Below are positions 1 through 10,526 of a stretch of 64,000 nucleotides of DNA, one piece after another (the first letter of the stretch is position 1; every line of letters begins with the position of its first letter). The DNA is taken from the NCBI RefSeq assembly GCF_018623035.1, contig NZ_CP076023.1, positions 1,984,001 to 2,048,000 of the forward strand, read 5' to 3'. The notes below the pieces were generated by a model. That model ran no database searches and was not told the origin of the DNA. It saw nothing but the letters and a program-made list of their open reading frames with translations. The translations under genes and the position numbers were made by a program. The DNA is from Cellulomonas dongxiuzhuiae (GTDB taxonomy: Bacteria > Actinomycetota > Actinomycetes > Actinomycetales > Cellulomonadaceae).

Positions 1-93
1 CGCGTCGGACCGCCCGTGCGCTTCGGCTTCTCCTCCGTCCCCGCGGCACCCGCCGTCACGGCTGTCCAGGTCACGATCGACGCGCCGCCTTGA
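1..93 (+). CDS. C-terminal tail of an unidentified upstream protein (partial)
   Basis: The window opens inside a reading frame that runs without a stop from base 1 to a TGA at 91-93, giving about 30 residues ending in ...TIDAPP. Third codon positions are almost all G or C, as in the neighbouring genes, which supports coding. Too little remains to recognise a family. Its stop lies 7 bases before the SOS box of the next gene, so the box sits in a very short intergenic gap. Confidence 0.5.
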   Translation, partial: RVGPPVRFGFSSVPAAPAVTAVQVTIDAPP

Positions 94-100
94 CCCGGTA

Positions 101-116
101 TCGAACACGTGTTCGA
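101..116 (+). promoter_or_regulatory. SOS box (LexA operator), perfect palindrome
   Basis: The 16-base sequence TCGAACACGTGTTCGA is a perfect palindrome and fits the actinobacterial LexA consensus TCGAAC-N4-GTTCGA exactly. It ends 8 bases before the GTG start of the radical SAM gene at 125, so bound LexA would cover the promoter or start region. This predicts DNA-damage induction of that gene. Confidence 0.88.
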
Positions 117-124
117 ATCGACGC

Positions 125-1168
125 GTGCGCTGGGACGGGCAGAAGATCGACGCGGGGGAGGGCGACGCCCTGCCCGGCCTCGACCTGCGCACCCTGCCCG
201 GGCTGGTCCGCAGCGTCCGCACGCCCGACTTCGCCGGCGTCACGTTCCACGAGGTGCTCTCGCGCACCGCGCTCAACCGCGTCCCCGACGCCTCGGCCGT
301 CCCGTTCCGGTGGACCGTCAACCCCATGCGCGGCTGCCTCCACGCGTGCACCTACTGCTTCGCCCGCGGCACGCACCGCTACCTCGACCTGGACGCGGGC
401 AAGGACTTCGACACTCAGATCGTGGTGAAGACCAACGTCGCCGAGGTGCTGCGCGCCGAGGTCGCCCGCCGGTCGTGGGCGCGCGAGCACGTGGCGCTCG
501 GCACCAACACCGACCCGTACCAGCGCCCGGAGGGGCGCTACACGCTGATGCCCGGGATCATCGAGGCGCTCGCGGGCTCGGGGACGCCCCTGTCGGTGCT
601 CACCAAGGGCACGCTGCTGCGGCGGGACCTGCCGCTGCTGGCCGCGGCGTCGCGCGACGTGCCCGTGTCGCTCGCGGTGTCGATCGCCGTGCTGGACGAC
701 GAGCTCCAGCAGCAGCTCGAGCCCGGCACGCCGACCGCCCGGGCGCGGCTGTCGCTGGTGCGGGCGATCCGGGACGCAGGCCTGCCCGTGCAGGTCCTGG
801 TAGCGCCCGTCCTGCCGTGGCTCACCGACTCGACCGACCACCTGGACCGGCTGCTCGGTGCCGTCGCGGACGCGGGCGCCCAGCGCGCCACCGTCATGGC
901 GCTCCACCTGCGACCCGGCGCGCGCGAGTGGTTCCTCGCGTGGCTGACGCGGGAGCGTCCGGAGCTCGTGGCCGGGTACGGCCGGGTGTTCCGGGGCGGG
1001 TCGTACGTGCACGGCGAGTACCGCGCATGGCTCGACGCGCGCGTCCGGCCGCTGCTCGCGAAGCACGGCCTCGACCGGCCGCAGCCGGACGCGGAGGGAG
1101 TGCGCTGGGCCCGCCGGGACGGCGACGCCCACCCGGCAGCGGCGCAGCTCCAGCCCGCGCTCTTCTGA
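125..1168 (+). CDS. Rv2578c-family radical SAM protein, predicted SOS-inducible
   Basis: A 347-residue radical SAM protein. Cys71, Cys75 and Cys78 form the CX3CX2C motif (CLHACTYC) that binds the 4Fe-4S cluster used to cleave S-adenosylmethionine. The start RWDGQ, the NPMRGC lead-in to the cluster and the GTNTDPYQ segment resemble the actinobacterial Rv2578c family, which groups with COG1533, the spore photoproduct lyase-like 'DNA repair photolyase' proteins. The substrate is unknown. The GTG at 125 is chosen because it follows the SOS box directly and gives the expected family N-terminus. It is transcribed alone, 121 bases before aspS. A DNA-damage role is inferred from the operator and the COG membership, not shown. 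Confidence 0.85.
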   Translation: MRWDGQKIDAGEGDALPGLDLRTLPGLVRSVRTPDFAGVTFHEVLSRTALNRVPDASAVPFRWTVNPMRGCLHACTYCFARGTHRYLDLDAGKDFDTQIVVKTNVAEVLRAEVARRSWAREHVALGTNTDPYQRPEGRYTLMPGIIEALAGSGTPLSVLTKGTLLRRDLPLLAAASRDVPVSLAVSIAVLDDELQQQLEPGTPTARARLSLVRAIRDAGLPVQVLVAPVLPWLTDSTDHLDRLLGAVADAGAQRATVMALHLRPGAREWFLAWLTRERPELVAGYGRVFRGGSYVHGEYRAWLDARVRPLLAKHGLDRPQPDAEGVRWARRDGDAHPAAAQLQPALF

Positions 1169-1237
1169 CCGTCGTCGCGCGGTGGGGGGCAGCGTCCGCG
1201 TCGCCGATCCCGCGTGGGCCGGCCCCGCGGGCGCACC

Positions 1238-1243
1238 TATGAT
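1238..1243 (+). promoter_or_regulatory. -10 element of the aspS promoter
   Basis: TATGAT matches the housekeeping -10 consensus in five of six positions and is rare in such GC-rich DNA. It lies 46 bases before the aspS GTG, leaving a leader of about 40 bases with a GAAGGA Shine-Dalgarno at 1279-1284. No convincing -35 is visible. Confidence 0.5.
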
Positions 1244-1289
1244 CGTCATGCGCCCACCCGGGCGCGGACCCCGACCTGAAGGACCTTCC

Positions 1290-3071
1290 GTGCTGCGCAC
1301 CCACACCGCCGGCTCGCTGCGGGCCGAGGACATCGGCACCACCGTCACCCTCACGGGCTGGGTGGACCGGCGTCGCGACCACGGCGGGGTCGCGTTCGTC
1401 GACCTGCGGGACGCCTCGGGCATCGCCCAGGTCGTCATCCGTGACGAGGCCGTCGCGCACGGCCTGCGCGCCGAGTACGTGCTGCAGGTCACCGGCGAGG
1501 TCGGCCGACGCCCCGCGGGCAACGAGAACCCGAACCTGGCCACGGGCGAGGTCGAGCTCGTCGCGCACGAGGTCGTGGTGCTCAACGAGTCCGCCCCGCT
1601 GCCGTTCCAGGTCTCGGCGTCCGTCGACGAGCCGGTCGGCGAGGAGACGCGGCTGCGCTACCGCTACCTCGACCTGCGCCGCGCGGGACCGTCGCACGCG
1701 CTGCGGCTGCGCGCCCAGGTCAACCGCGCCGCGCGTGCGGTGCTCGACGAGCGCGGCTTCGTCGAGGTCGAGACCCCGACGCTGACCCGCTCGACGCCCG
1801 AGGGTGCGCGCGACTTCGTCGTCCCGGCCCGCCTCGCACCCGGCAGCTGGTACGCGCTGCCGCAGTCGCCGCAGCTGTTCAAGCAGCTGCTCATGGTCGG
1901 CGGGCTCGAGAAGTACTACCAGATCGCCCGCTGCTACCGGGACGAGGACTTCCGCGCCGACCGGCAGCCGGAGTTCACGCAGCTCGACGTCGAGGCGAGC
2001 TTCGTCGACCAGGACGACGTCATCGAGCTGGCCGAGGCCGTCCTGACGTCCCTGTGGGAGCTCATCGGGTACACGATCCCGACGCCGATCCCGCGCATGA
2101 CGTACGCCGAGGCGATGCGTCGCTACGGCAGCGACAAGCCGGACCTGCGGTTCGGGCTCGAGCTGACCGACCTCACGGAGTACTTCGCCGCGACGCCGTT
2201 CCGGGTCTTCCAGGCGCCGTACGTCGGGGCCGTCGTGCAGCCGGGCGGTGCGAGCACGCCGCGGCGCGGGTTCGACGCGTGGCAGGAGTGGGCCAAGCAG
2301 CGCGGCGCCAAGGGCCTCGCGTACGTCACGGTCGGCGAGGACGGCGAGCTCGGGGGACCGGTCGCCAAGAACATCACGGACGAGGAGCGGGCCGGCCTCG
2401 CCGCGGCCGTCGGTGCGCAGCCGGGCGACGCGGTGTTCTTCGCGGCCGGCAAGGTCACCGACGCGCGGGCGCTGCTCGGTGCCGCACGCCTCGAGATCGG
2501 GCGCCGCGGCGGCCTGATCGACGAGTCCGCGTGGTCGTTCGTGTGGGTCGTCGACGCGCCGCTGTTCAAGCCGACGGGCGAGGACGACGACGTGGCGGTC
2601 GGCGGCGGCGCCTGGACCGCCGTGCACCACGCCTTCACGTCGCCGACGCCGGAGTGGGTCGACCGCTTCGAGGAGTCGCCCGGCGAGGCGCTGGCGTACG
2701 CCTACGACATCGTGTGCAACGGCAACGAGATCGGTGGCGGGTCGATCCGTATCCACCGCCGCGACGTGCAGCAGCGGGTGTTCGAGGTCATGGGCATCGG
2801 GCCGGAGGAGGCGCAGGAGAAGTTCGGCTTCCTGCTGGACGCCTTCGCCTTCGGCGCCCCCCCGCACGGCGGGATCGCGTTCGGCTGGGACCGGATCGTC
2901 ACGCTCCTGACGCGCTCGGACTCGATCCGCGAGGTCATCGCGTTCCCGAAGTCCGGCGGCGGGTACGACCCGCTGACCGGTGCGCCGGCCCCGATCTCGC
3001 CCGAGCAGCGTCGCGACACGGGCGTCGACGTCAAGCCCAAGCAGGCGCCGAGCGCCGCCGTCCAGGACTGA
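1290..3071 (+). CDS. aspS: Aspartyl-tRNA synthetase
   Basis: Charges tRNA-Asp with aspartate in the cytoplasm. The 593-residue protein has the bacterial AspRS layout: an N-terminal OB-fold anticodon-binding domain (about 1-110, with [13 protein letters not shown]), a class II catalytic core with motif 2 ([15 protein letters not shown], about 212-226), a bacterial insertion domain at about 290-420, and motif 3 (GIAFGWDRI, about 527-535). GTG at 1290 is chosen because it follows a Shine-Dalgarno and gives the family start LRTHTAGSL; frames extending further upstream lack support. Whether it also charges tRNA-Asn cannot be told from this window. Confidence 0.97.
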   Translation: MLRTHTAGSLRAEDIGTTVTLTGWVDRRRDHGGVAFVDLRDASGIAQVVIRDEAVAHGLRAEYVLQVTGEVGRRPAGNENPNLATGEVELVAHEVVVLNESAPLPFQVSASVDEPVGEETRLRYRYLDLRRAGPSHALRLRAQVNRAARAVLDERGFVEVETPTLTRSTPEGARDFVVPARLAPGSWYALPQSPQLFKQLLMVGGLEKYYQIARCYRDEDFRADRQPEFTQLDVEASFVDQDDVIELAEAVLTSLWELIGYTIPTPIPRMTYAEAMRRYGSDKPDLRFGLELTDLTEYFAATPFRVFQAPYVGAVVQPGGASTPRRGFDAWQEWAKQRGAKGLAYVTVGEDGELGGPVAKNITDEERAGLAAAVGAQPGDAVFFAAGKVTDARALLGAARLEIGRRGGLIDESAWSFVWVVDAPLFKPTGEDDDVAVGGGAWTAVHHAFTSPTPEWVDRFEESPGEALAYAYDIVCNGNEIGGGSIRIHRRDVQQRVFEVMGIGPEEAQEKFGFLLDAFAFGAPPHGGIAFGWDRIVTLLTRSDSIREVIAFPKSGGGYDPLTGAPAPISPEQRRDTGVDVKPKQAPSAAVQD

Positions 3072-3082
3072 CGGGCAGGCCC

Positions 3083-3853
3083 GTGGTGGCCGCACGACTC
3101 CTCGAGCGACTCCCGCCCGTGCTGCGGGAGCGGCGTGACGTCCTCGACGGACAGGTCCGCTGGGCCGCCGCGTCCGTCCTCGCCCAGGACGACGCGGCGG
3201 TCGTCCTCGTCGTCGACTCGCCCGCAGGTGACCTCTTGTGGGCGCTCGGGGACGTCGACCAGCTCGAGCGGCTCGTGCCCGACGCCCTCGTCGCCCACGG
3301 CGGCGGGTTGTGGTGGGCCACGGTGCCGCGGGCTGTCGAGGTGCCCGCCGAGGCGCTGGACGTGGCCGGCATCCGGCGGCAGACCACCTGGGACCGCTTC
3401 ACGACGGACGCACCGCCCCCGCAGCAGCCGGGGGAGGGTGCCGTGGTCGCGCTCGACCCCGTGCGTGACGCCGTCGCCATCAACGCCTGCCTCGACGTCG
3501 GTCACCCCACGACGCGCGACCGCCCCGGTGCACCGGACGACGCGGGGTGGTGGGGCGTGCCCGGCGAGGGTGGCGAGCTCCTCGGCGTGCTGGGCGTCAC
3601 CACCCGCCCGGGCGGGGCGACGCCGCCGATGCACCTGCACGGTCTCGGCGTCGTGCCCGCTGCGCGGGGGCGGGGTCTGGGGGCCGCGATCACCGCGACG
3701 GCCGCGCGACGCGCCCTGCAGGCCGGTGCGCCGTGGGTCTCGCTGGGCATGTACGCGGACAACGTGCACGCCCGCCGGGTCTACGACGCCCTGGGGTTCC
3801 GGGTGGACGTCGAGAACGCGGGCTACGGACCACCGGGGGCCACCCACCCGTGA
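3083..3853 (+). CDS. GNAT-family N-acetyltransferase
   Basis: A 256-residue protein whose C-terminal third is a GNAT fold: LGVVPAARGRGLG (about 189-201) is the acetyl-CoA pyrophosphate loop, and the later DNVHARRVYDALGF segment is the typical last helix and strand of the family. The N-terminal half has no recognisable domain. The substrate is unknown. It starts at GTG 3083 (GTG 3086 is equally possible) 12 bases after aspS, so the two are probably co-transcribed. Confidence 0.82.
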   Translation: MVAARLLERLPPVLRERRDVLDGQVRWAAASVLAQDDAAVVLVVDSPAGDLLWALGDVDQLERLVPDALVAHGGGLWWATVPRAVEVPAEALDVAGIRRQTTWDRFTTDAPPPQQPGEGAVVALDPVRDAVAINACLDVGHPTTRDRPGAPDDAGWWGVPGEGGELLGVLGVTTRPGGATPPMHLHGLGVVPAARGRGLGAAITATAARRALQAGAPWVSLGMYADNVHARRVYDALGFRVDVENAGYGPPGATHP

Positions 3854-3921
3854 CCCTGCCGCCGGCGGGACGCCCTCTCACGAGGTCGCCCGCTCGCCGC
3901 GCGGTCCGCGCGCGCCTTGGC

Positions 3922-3950
3922 TAGCGTCGGCGTGTCGGACCACAGGAGGG
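3922..3950 (+). promoter_or_regulatory. -10 box and strong Shine-Dalgarno of the SDR gene
   Basis: TAGCGT at 3922-3927 fits the TANNNT -10 form common in this window. AGGAGGG at 3944-3950 is a near-perfect Shine-Dalgarno 6 bases before the ATG at 3957 and fixes that start. Confidence 0.5.
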
Positions 3951-3956
3951 CGGACG

Positions 3957-4736
3957 ATGACGCTGCAGGACAAGGTCGCGCTGGTCACGGGCGCGGGATC
4001 AGGCATCGGGCGGGCCACGGCGGTGCGCCTCGCGCAGGACGGGGCGACGGTCGTCGCGCTGGGGCACAGCCAGGACAGCGCGGACGACGTCGCCGAGGAG
4101 ATCCGCGGCAACGGTGGCACGGTGCTCGCGGTCGCGGCGGACGTCGGTGACGCCGCCGCGGTGCGCGACGTCTACGCGCGGGTCGAGCGCGAGCTCGGAC
4201 GACTGGACGTGGTCGTCGCGAACGCGGGCGTCAACGGCGTGTGGGCGCCGCTCGACCAGCTCGAGCCGGAGGAGTGGACCTCGACGCTCACCACCAACCT
4301 CACGGGCACGTTCCTCACCGTGCGTTACGCGGTCCCGCTCCTCGTCCGGCAGGGCGGTGCGGTCGTCGTCGTCTCGTCCATGAACGGCACCCGGACGTTC
4401 ACGACGGCGGGCGCGTCGGCGTACTCGACGAGCAAGGCCGGGCAGGTCGCGTTTGCGCGGATGGCGGCGGTCGAGCTCGGCCCGCGCGGGGTGCGGGTCA
4501 ACTCCGTGTGCCCCGGTGCGATCGAGACGAACATCCTGGACAGCACCGAGCAGCGGGACACCGAGGGCATCGGTGTGCCCGCCGAGTACCCGCAGGGCCA
4601 GATCCCGCTCACGGGTGAGGAGTCCGGGTCGTCGCGCCAGGTCGCGGACGTCATCGCCTTCCTGGTCTCCGACGCCGCGAGCCACGTCACCGGCACCGAG
4701 GTGTTCGTCGACGGCGGCCAGTCGCTGATCATCTGA
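3957..4736 (+). CDS. Short-chain dehydrogenase/reductase (SDR), classical type
   Basis: A 259-residue NAD(P)-dependent oxidoreductase of unknown substrate. TGAGSGIG at residues 11-18 is the Rossmann dinucleotide loop, NAGV follows strand 4, and Tyr156 and Lys160 (YSTSK) form the catalytic pair with a Ser in the preceding VVSSMNG segment. The C-terminus VDGGQSLII is typical of the FabG-like SDR group. The ATG at 3957 is set by the AGGAGGG just upstream. It is monocistronic and faces the minus-strand gene at 4758, with only 21 bases between their ends. Confidence 0.92.
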   Translation: MTLQDKVALVTGAGSGIGRATAVRLAQDGATVVALGHSQDSADDVAEEIRGNGGTVLAVAADVGDAAAVRDVYARVERELGRLDVVVANAGVNGVWAPLDQLEPEEWTSTLTTNLTGTFLTVRYAVPLLVRQGGAVVVVSSMNGTRTFTTAGASAYSTSKAGQVAFARMAAVELGPRGVRVNSVCPGAIETNILDSTEQRDTEGIGVPAEYPQGQIPLTGEESGSSRQVADVIAFLVSDAASHVTGTEVFVDGGQSLII

Positions 4737-4757
4737 CGGCGCGCCGCCGCGCGCGGG

Positions 4758-6221
4758 TCACTGCAGGCGGGCGAGCCGCGCGCGGTCGGTCGCGTCGACC
4801 AGGAGGCCTTCGGCCTCACGGACCCACCGCTGTCCCGTCGCGCGCCGCTGCTCGCGGGTGGCGAACCGGTAGCGGTACAGGCGGGCGCGGACCCAGCGCG
4901 GCGGCGCGCCGTCGAACGGGTCGTGCGCGAGCAGGCGCAGCGTCGGACCGTCGGCGTCGAGCAGGCGGCCGAGGAACGGCACGAACCAGCGCAGCTGCGA
5001 CGACGAGCCCAGCGCGAGGAACCACATCCCCCAGTCGAGGCGCAGGTGGTACGGCGCGTACTGGCGGGGGAGGCGACGCACGTCCGTCGGCTTGCCGCGG
5101 AACTCGTACTCGAGCCACGTCGCGGCCCCGGGGTCCGCATCGCGCGTGCCCTCCACGACCACCTCGGTGCGCCGCCGCGTGACGGAGCCGAAGGCCCCGT
5201 AGGCGTTGACGAGGTGCAGCGCGTTGAACGACGCGTTCATCGCCTGGTGGCGCGAGAGCAGGTTGCGCAGCGGGTGACGGCTCAGCCACACGCACAGCGC
5301 CGCCACCGCGAGCACGACGACCACGTACCAGGCCGGCGGGTCGCCGACAGGTGCGACCGGGCCGAGGTCGACGCCGACGAGCCCGAGCGCCCACCGCCAC
5401 GACGCGTCGTCGATCGCGGAGCACGCCAGCACGATCGTGAGCCAGTTGAGCCACGCGAAGTTGCCCGACAGCACGAGCCACAGCTGGGTGGCGATCATGA
5501 TCGCGGCGGCCGTGGACGCGACCGGCCCCGGCACCAGGAGCCCGAACGGCACCACCAGCTGCGTCACGTGGTTCGCCAGCACCTCGACCCGGTGCAGCGG
5601 GCGCGGCAGCAGGTGGAAGAGGCGGCTCAGCGGCCCGGGCATCGGCTGCGTCTCGTGGTGGTAGTACAGCGCGGTCAGGTCCCGCCACGCCCGGTCGCCG
5701 CGCATCTTGATGAGCCCCGCCCCCAGCTCCAGGCGCAGCACGAGCCACCACAGCAGCACCAGGACGGGCAGGGGCGGCGGTACGTCGTCGGACCCCAGGA
5801 ACGCCGCGAGGAACCCCGCCTCGAGCAGCAGCGACTCCCACCCGAACCCGTAGAACACCTGCCCGACGTTGACGACCGACAGGTACAGCACCCACAGGAC
5901 GGCGAACGCGAGCAGCGGCAGCCACGGCGGACCCTGCTGCGGCAGCCCGACGACGAGGGTCAGCGCGACGACGACACCCACCCACCCGACGAGCACCACG
6001 AGCCGGTCGCTGTACCAGCGGTGGAACAGGCTCGGGCTCGCCCGGAAGGGGACCCGCGCGGTGAACGCGCGCACGGGGAGCAGCCCTCGCTCGCCCAGCA
6101 ACGGGCGGAACTGCTGGAGCACCGCGACGAACGCGACGACGTGGACGGCCGCGACGCCCCGCTGCACGAGCGCACGCGCAAGCGTGTACCCGTCCGCGTC
6201 GAACCACTCCATCCCGACCAC
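4758..6221 (-). CDS. Lipase maturation factor (LMF)-family membrane protein
   Basis: A 487-residue polytopic membrane protein with about eight hydrophobic segments between residues 15 and 320. The conserved FGWESLLLEAGFLAAFLG segment, the RHQAMNASFNALHLVNAYGAFG stretch and the C-terminal soluble part with RLDWGMWFLAL and ARLYRYRF are hallmarks of lipase maturation factor proteins. In vertebrates LMF1 is an ER chaperone for lipases; the bacterial role is unknown. The start is GTG 6221 or ATG 6212; a purine-rich GGGGTGG precedes the latter. It is the last gene of a minus-strand group with the DUF2809-like and MMPL genes. Confidence 0.85.
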   Translation of the reverse strand: MVGMEWFDADGYTLARALVQRGVAAVHVVAFVAVLQQFRPLLGERGLLPVRAFTARVPFRASPSLFHRWYSDRLVVLVGWVGVVVALTLVVGLPQQGPPWLPLLAFAVLWVLYLSVVNVGQVFYGFGWESLLLEAGFLAAFLGSDDVPPPLPVLVLLWWLVLRLELGAGLIKMRGDRAWRDLTALYYHHETQPMPGPLSRLFHLLPRPLHRVEVLANHVTQLVVPFGLLVPGPVASTAAAIMIATQLWLVLSGNFAWLNWLTIVLACSAIDDASWRWALGLVGVDLGPVAPVGDPPAWYVVVVLAVAALCVWLSRHPLRNLLSRHQAMNASFNALHLVNAYGAFGSVTRRRTEVVVEGTRDADPGAATWLEYEFRGKPTDVRRLPRQYAPYHLRLDWGMWFLALGSSSQLRWFVPFLGRLLDADGPTLRLLAHDPFDGAPPRWVRARLYRYRFATREQRRATGQRWVREAEGLLVDATDRARLARLQ

Positions 6222-6290
6222 CCCCGGCCTCGCCCCCGGGTCCAGGCTCGTGCAGGACGGCGCGGCCTGCCCGGCGACCGTCCCGGCGCG

Positions 6291-6704
6291 TCAGGTGGCC
6301 CGACGCGCCAGGGCGTCCACGGCCGCCACCGCGAGCACGCCCGCGAGGTACGCGAGCAGGTCCGCCGGCACGAACGTCGACCCCAGGGCGTAGGCGGCGG
6401 GCGGCCATGCCGCGACGACGGCCCCGGGGACGGGCGTGAGCTGGGCGAGCTCCACGGCGACGCACACCCCGAGCGCCACCGCCGCCGCACCGGTGACGCG
6501 CGCCGCCGGGACGGCGAGCAGGACCAGCAGCTGCACGAGCGCGGCGTACAGCGCACCCCCCGCGAGATCGGCGGCGAGACCGTCGCCGCGCGACACGGCG
6601 AGCCCCGCGACCAGCACCGCGAGGGCCGCGACCCCGAGCAGCGCCCGCCGCCGCGGCCGCCGGACCTCCGGCGTCGGGGCGTCGGACGCGGGCGACGGGT
6701 GCAC
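6291..6704 (-). CDS. Small membrane protein, DUF2809-like
   Basis: A 137-residue protein with four or five hydrophobic helices. The C-terminal [19 protein letters not shown] stretch resembles DUF2809 proteins. No function is known. GTG at 6704 is preferred over upstream starts that overlap the MMPL gene because a -10-like TACGGT (plus-strand 6711-6716) lies six bases before it, the spacing seen at other leaderless starts here. It begins 24 bases after the MMPL stop. Confidence 0.6.
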   Translation of the reverse strand: MHPSPASDAPTPEVRRPRRRALLGVAALAVLVAGLAVSRGDGLAADLAGGALYAALVQLLVLLAVPAARVTGAAAVALGVCVAVELAQLTPVPGAVVAAWPPAAYALGSTFVPADLLAYLAGVLAVAAVDALARRAT

Positions 6705-6727
6705 CGGGGGACCGTACCCGGGTGCCG

Positions 6728-8959
6728 TCAGTGGAGGATCGCGAAGCGCCGGTACAGCCGGCGCAGCGGGCCGGGAGCCCACCAGTTGGCCCGGTCCAGG
6801 ATCGTCATCGTCGCCGGGACGAGGAAGAGGCGCACCACGGTCGCGTCGATCAGCACGGCGAACGCGAGCGCGAAGCCGACCTGCTTGATGACGACCAGGT
6901 CACCCACGACGAAGCCGGCGAACACGACGATGATGATCGCCGCGGCGGACGTGATGATCCGCCCGGAGCGCTGCAGCCCCAGCCGGACCGCCTCGTCCGT
7001 GGGCAGGCCCTCGTCGTGCAGCTCCTTGACTCGCGAGAGCAGGAAGACCTCGTAGTCCATCGCCAGCCCGAACGCGAACGCGATGACCAGCGCCAGCACG
7101 TACGTCTCGATCCCGCCGGTCGACGTGAACCCCAGCAGCCCCTCGAGATGGCCGTCCTGGAACACCCAGACCAGCACGCCGAGCGAGGCCACGATGGACA
7201 GCGCGTTCGTGATCAGAGCCTTCACCGGGATCACGACGGACCCCGTCATGAGGAACAGCAGGAGCAGCGTGGCGACGCCCACGATCCCGAGCGCGATCGG
7301 CGCACGCGCCAGCAGCGCGTCCGTGAAGTCGATCTGCGAGGCGGCCTGACCCACGACCCACCGCTCGAACGGCACGTCGAGCCCGCGCACCTCCCGCACG
7401 ACGTCGGCGGCCACCGGACCGCCCGGGTCGTCCGTGTCGGCCCGCACCCCGAGGACGACGTACGCCCCCACGGGAGTCGGCGGGTCGACGCCGACGACAC
7501 CCGGCAGCTGCGCGATCTCCTCGGCCCACGCGGTCGCCTCCGGGAGGGACGCGGCCGTGAGGACCGTGACGGCCGGGGACGACGCCGCGGGGTAGTTCTC
7601 CTCGAGGTCGGCGACGTACGCGCGCTGGGTCGTGCCGGCCGGGAGCAGCTCGAGGCCGCTGATCCGCAGCTCCATCCGCAGCGCCGGCGCCGCCAGCAGC
7701 GCCAGCAGGGCCACGCACCCGAGCATCACCCACCACGGGTGTCGCTGCACGCGCCCGGCGAGGTGCGAGAACGCACCCTCGTCGTGCCGCACGTCCGACG
7801 CGCGGCGCAGACCCGGCACCCGGGCCAGCAGGCCCGGCTTCGCCAGGCGGCGGCCCGTCATCGTGAGCAGCGCCGGGACGAGCGTGACCGCCGTCGCGAC
7901 GGCCACCAGCACGACGGCCACCCCGCCCGCCCCCACGGCGCGCAGGATGTCCGGGCGGAACACCAGCAGGCCGGCGATCGAGACGGCCACCGTCACGGCG
8001 GAGAACACCACGGTGCGGCCCGCGGTCGCCATGGTGCGCTCGACCGCCGCGACGACCGCGCCGTCACCACGGCGCCGCCGGCTGCCCGCGCCGTCGTCGG
8101 TCCCGACGCTGCGGTGCAGCTCCTCGCGGAACCGCGAGACGATCAGCAGGCCGTAGTCGATCGACAGACCCAGCCCGAGCACCGTGACGACGTTGACCAC
8201 CGACGCGTCGACGTCCATCACGTACGTCAGGGCGAGCAGGGCGCCCAGCCCGCCCGCGATCGAGGCGAGCGCACCCGCCATCGGCATCGCCGCGGCGAGG
8301 AAGCCCCCGAACACCACCACCATGATGAGCAGCGCGATCGGCAGCGCCACGACCTCACCCGTGCGCAGGTCGTCCTCGACCTGCTGCGTGATCTCGTCGA
8401 CGATGAGGTGCTCGGCGCCCACCACCCCGTCCACGTCGGGCGCCACGGCCGCGAGCTCGCCCGGCACCTCGAGCAGCCGCTGCTCCACCGCGTCGAGCGC
8501 GGCCCCCTGGGCGTCGTCGGACAGGTCCGGCGCCAGCTCGACGACCACGAGGAACCCCTCGCCGTCACGGGCGAGCAGCGGCGCGGACGCCGGGTTCTCG
8601 ACGCCGCCCGGCAGCACGAGGGGGTCGATGACGGACGCCACGCCCTCGATCGCGGACAGCTCCGCGCGTACGGGCTCGAGCGCCGGCCCCAGCTCAGGGT
8701 CCGCCGGGTCCAGCCCCGACAGCACGAGGTTGACGCTCGGCCCCGTCGTCCGCTCGGCGGCGAGGATCTCCTGACCGCGCGTCGACTCGGTGCCCGGCAC
8801 CCCCGGCGACCCGGTCGCCACCCGGTCGAACAGGTTCTCGCCGTGCAGCCCCTGCACCGCCAGGACGTAGCCGAGGACCGTGAGGACCAGCCACACGACG
8901 ACCGTGGACCGCGGGTGGTGGGCGACGGTGCGACCCAGGCGTGCGAACACGCGGGTCAT
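6728..8959 (-). CDS. MMPL-family RND transporter
   Basis: A 743-residue inner-membrane transporter of the RND superfamily. The layout is the usual duplicated one: a transmembrane helix near residues 15-35, a large extracytoplasmic domain, a block of five or six helices containing [19 protein letters not shown], a second extracytoplasmic domain after about residue 410, and a final helix block with [18 protein letters not shown]. The paired Asp-Tyr motifs are the proton-relay signature of MmpL proteins. Mycobacterial members export lipids; the substrate here is unknown. ATG at 8959 gives the family start and lies 108 bases from the divergent rarA gene. Confidence 0.92.
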   Translation of the reverse strand: MTRVFARLGRTVAHHPRSTVVVWLVLTVLGYVLAVQGLHGENLFDRVATGSPGVPGTESTRGQEILAAERTTGPSVNLVLSGLDPADPELGPALEPVRAELSAIEGVASVIDPLVLPGGVENPASAPLLARDGEGFLVVVELAPDLSDDAQGAALDAVEQRLLEVPGELAAVAPDVDGVVGAEHLIVDEITQQVEDDLRTGEVVALPIALLIMVVVFGGFLAAAMPMAGALASIAGGLGALLALTYVMDVDASVVNVVTVLGLGLSIDYGLLIVSRFREELHRSVGTDDGAGSRRRRGDGAVVAAVERTMATAGRTVVFSAVTVAVSIAGLLVFRPDILRAVGAGGVAVVLVAVATAVTLVPALLTMTGRRLAKPGLLARVPGLRRASDVRHDEGAFSHLAGRVQRHPWWVMLGCVALLALLAAPALRMELRISGLELLPAGTTQRAYVADLEENYPAASSPAVTVLTAASLPEATAWAEEIAQLPGVVGVDPPTPVGAYVVLGVRADTDDPGGPVAADVVREVRGLDVPFERWVVGQAASQIDFTDALLARAPIALGIVGVATLLLLFLMTGSVVIPVKALITNALSIVASLGVLVWVFQDGHLEGLLGFTSTGGIETYVLALVIAFAFGLAMDYEVFLLSRVKELHDEGLPTDEAVRLGLQRSGRIITSAAAIIIVVFAGFVVGDLVVIKQVGFALAFAVLIDATVVRLFLVPATMTILDRANWWAPGPLRRLYRRFAILH

Positions 8960-9054
8960 GCTCGCAGGTCCCGGGGGCCCGGCGCACGTCACGGCGGCGC
9001 CCGGGTGGTCGCGCGCGCCCGTGACCGCAGGACCGACCCGTCGCAGGCGGCCCG

Positions 9055-9060
9055 TAGGCT
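9055..9060 (+). promoter_or_regulatory. -10 element (TAGGCT) of rarA, leaderless spacing
   Basis: TAGGCT lies seven bases before the rarA ATG at 9068, so transcription should begin at or next to the start codon. No Shine-Dalgarno is visible. Confidence 0.5.
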
Positions 9061-9067
9061 CGCAGGC

Positions 9068-10477
9068 ATGGACCTGTTCGACGCGGTCTCCTCGACCGCG
9101 CACGGGCTGCCGGCCCCCGCCGCCGGAGCCCCGCTCGCGGTGCGCATGCGCCCGCGCACCCTCGACGAGGTCGCCGGGCAGGGGCACCTGCTGGTGCCCG
9201 GCTCCCCCCTGCGCCGCCTCGTCGAGCCCGCCGAGGAAGGCGCGCGCCGTGCCGTGCCGTCCTCCGTCGTCCTGTGGGGCCCGCCCGGCACGGGCAAGAC
9301 GACGCTCGCCTACCTGGTCGCCAGCACGTCGGGACGCCGGTTCGTCGAGCTCTCGGCCGTCACCGCCGGCGTCAAGGACGTGCGCGCCGTCGTCGACGAC
9401 GCGCGCCGCCGGCTCGCGGCCGACGGGTCCGAGACCGTCCTGTTCATCGACGAGGTGCACCGCTTCACCAAGGCCCAGCAGGACGCCCTGCTGCCGAGCG
9501 TCGAGAACCGCTGGGTCACGCTCGTGGCCGCCACCACCGAGAACCCCTCGTTCTCCGTCAACTCGCCCCTCCTGTCGCGGTCCCTGCTGCTGACCCTGCA
9601 GCCGCTGTCCACCGACGACGTGCGCGTCCTCGTCGAGCGTGCGGTGCGCGACGAGCGCGGCCTCGCCGGCTCGGTCACGCTCGACGACGACGCCCTCGAC
9701 CACCTCCTGCGCCTCGCCGGTGGCGACGCCCGCAAGGCGCTGACGATCCTCGAGGCCGCCGCGGGCGCCGGGCTCTCGGAGCGCGGCCCCGCCGCCGGGA
9801 CCGCCACCCCGGTCACGATCGACCTGGCCACCGTCGAGCGCGCGATCGACGTCGCCGCCGTGCGCTACGACCGCGACGGCGACCAGCACTACGACGTCAT
9901 CAGCGCGTTCATCAAGTCGATGCGCGGCTCCGACGTCGACGCGTCCCTGCACTACCTGGCGCGGATGGTCGCCGCGGGGGAGGACCCGCGCTTCATCGCC
10001 CGGCGCATCGTCATCGCCGCCGCCGAGGACGTCGGCATGGCCGACCCGAGCGCGCTGCAGACCGCGGTCGCCGCCGCACAGGCCGTCGCTCTCATCGGCA
10101 TGCCGGAGGCGCGGATCATCCTCGCCGAGGCGGTCGTGCACCTGGCGACCGCTCCCAAGTCCAACGCCGCCTACGTCGGGATCGACCGCGCGCTCGCGGA
10201 CGTGCGCGCCGGACGCATCGGCACCGTCCCGCCGCACCTGCGCGACGCGCACTACGGAGGCGCCCAGGGACTCGGGCACGGCAAGGGCTACCGGTACGCG
10301 CACGACGCTCCGCACGCGGTCGCGACGCAGCAGTACCTGCCGGACGAGCTCGCGGGTACCCGGTACTACGAGCCGTCCGACCGGGGCTTCGAGCGTTCCG
10401 TGGGGGAGCGGCTGACGAGGATCCGGTCGATCCTCGACCCGTCCGGCGGCGGGGATCCCGGGGGCGGACCTGCCTGA
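9068..10477 (+). CDS. rarA: Replication-associated recombination protein RarA (MgsA), AAA+ ATPase
   Basis: A 469-residue AAA+ ATPase of the RarA/Mgs1/WRNIP1 family, which acts at stalled replication forks with single-stranded DNA-binding protein. Walker A is GPPGTGKT (about 71-78) and Walker B is LFIDEVHR (about 125-132). Sensor region ATTENPSF and the C-terminal MgsA domain with [18 protein letters not shown] and APKSNAAY are diagnostic. The N-terminus MDLFD fits the family. It is divergent from the MMPL gene and 233 bases before rpsD. Confidence 0.95.
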   Translation: MDLFDAVSSTAHGLPAPAAGAPLAVRMRPRTLDEVAGQGHLLVPGSPLRRLVEPAEEGARRAVPSSVVLWGPPGTGKTTLAYLVASTSGRRFVELSAVTAGVKDVRAVVDDARRRLAADGSETVLFIDEVHRFTKAQQDALLPSVENRWVTLVAATTENPSFSVNSPLLSRSLLLTLQPLSTDDVRVLVERAVRDERGLAGSVTLDDDALDHLLRLAGGDARKALTILEAAAGAGLSERGPAAGTATPVTIDLATVERAIDVAAVRYDRDGDQHYDVISAFIKSMRGSDVDASLHYLARMVAAGEDPRFIARRIVIAAAEDVGMADPSALQTAVAAAQAVALIGMPEARIILAEAVVHLATAPKSNAAYVGIDRALADVRAGRIGTVPPHLRDAHYGGAQGLGHGKGYRYAHDAPHAVATQQYLPDELAGTRYYEPSDRGFERSVGERLTRIRSILDPSGGGDPGGGPA

Positions 10478-10491
10478 GGACGCGTCGGCGG

Positions 10492-10520
10492 CTGATCCGA
10501 GCCCGTCCGTCAGGTAGTAT
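10492..10520 (+). promoter_or_regulatory. Promoter of rpsD
   Basis: CTGATC (10492-10497) and TAGTAT (10515-10520) are separated by 17 bases, giving a plausible housekeeping promoter. The -10 is the best in the rarA-rpsD gap. Transcription from about 10527 would give a leader of roughly 185 bases before the rpsD GTG. Confidence 0.5.
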
Positions 10521-10526
10521 CGACCG

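Noticed and set aside
101..120. GTTCGAATC resembles the T-loop of a tRNA gene
   Set aside because: No acceptor or anticodon stem can be formed around it; the match is explained by the SOS palindrome.
1182..1289. N-terminal extension of aspS from an upstream ATG
   Set aside because: The extension would include the -10 box and Shine-Dalgarno and does not match the AspRS family start, which fits GTG 1290.
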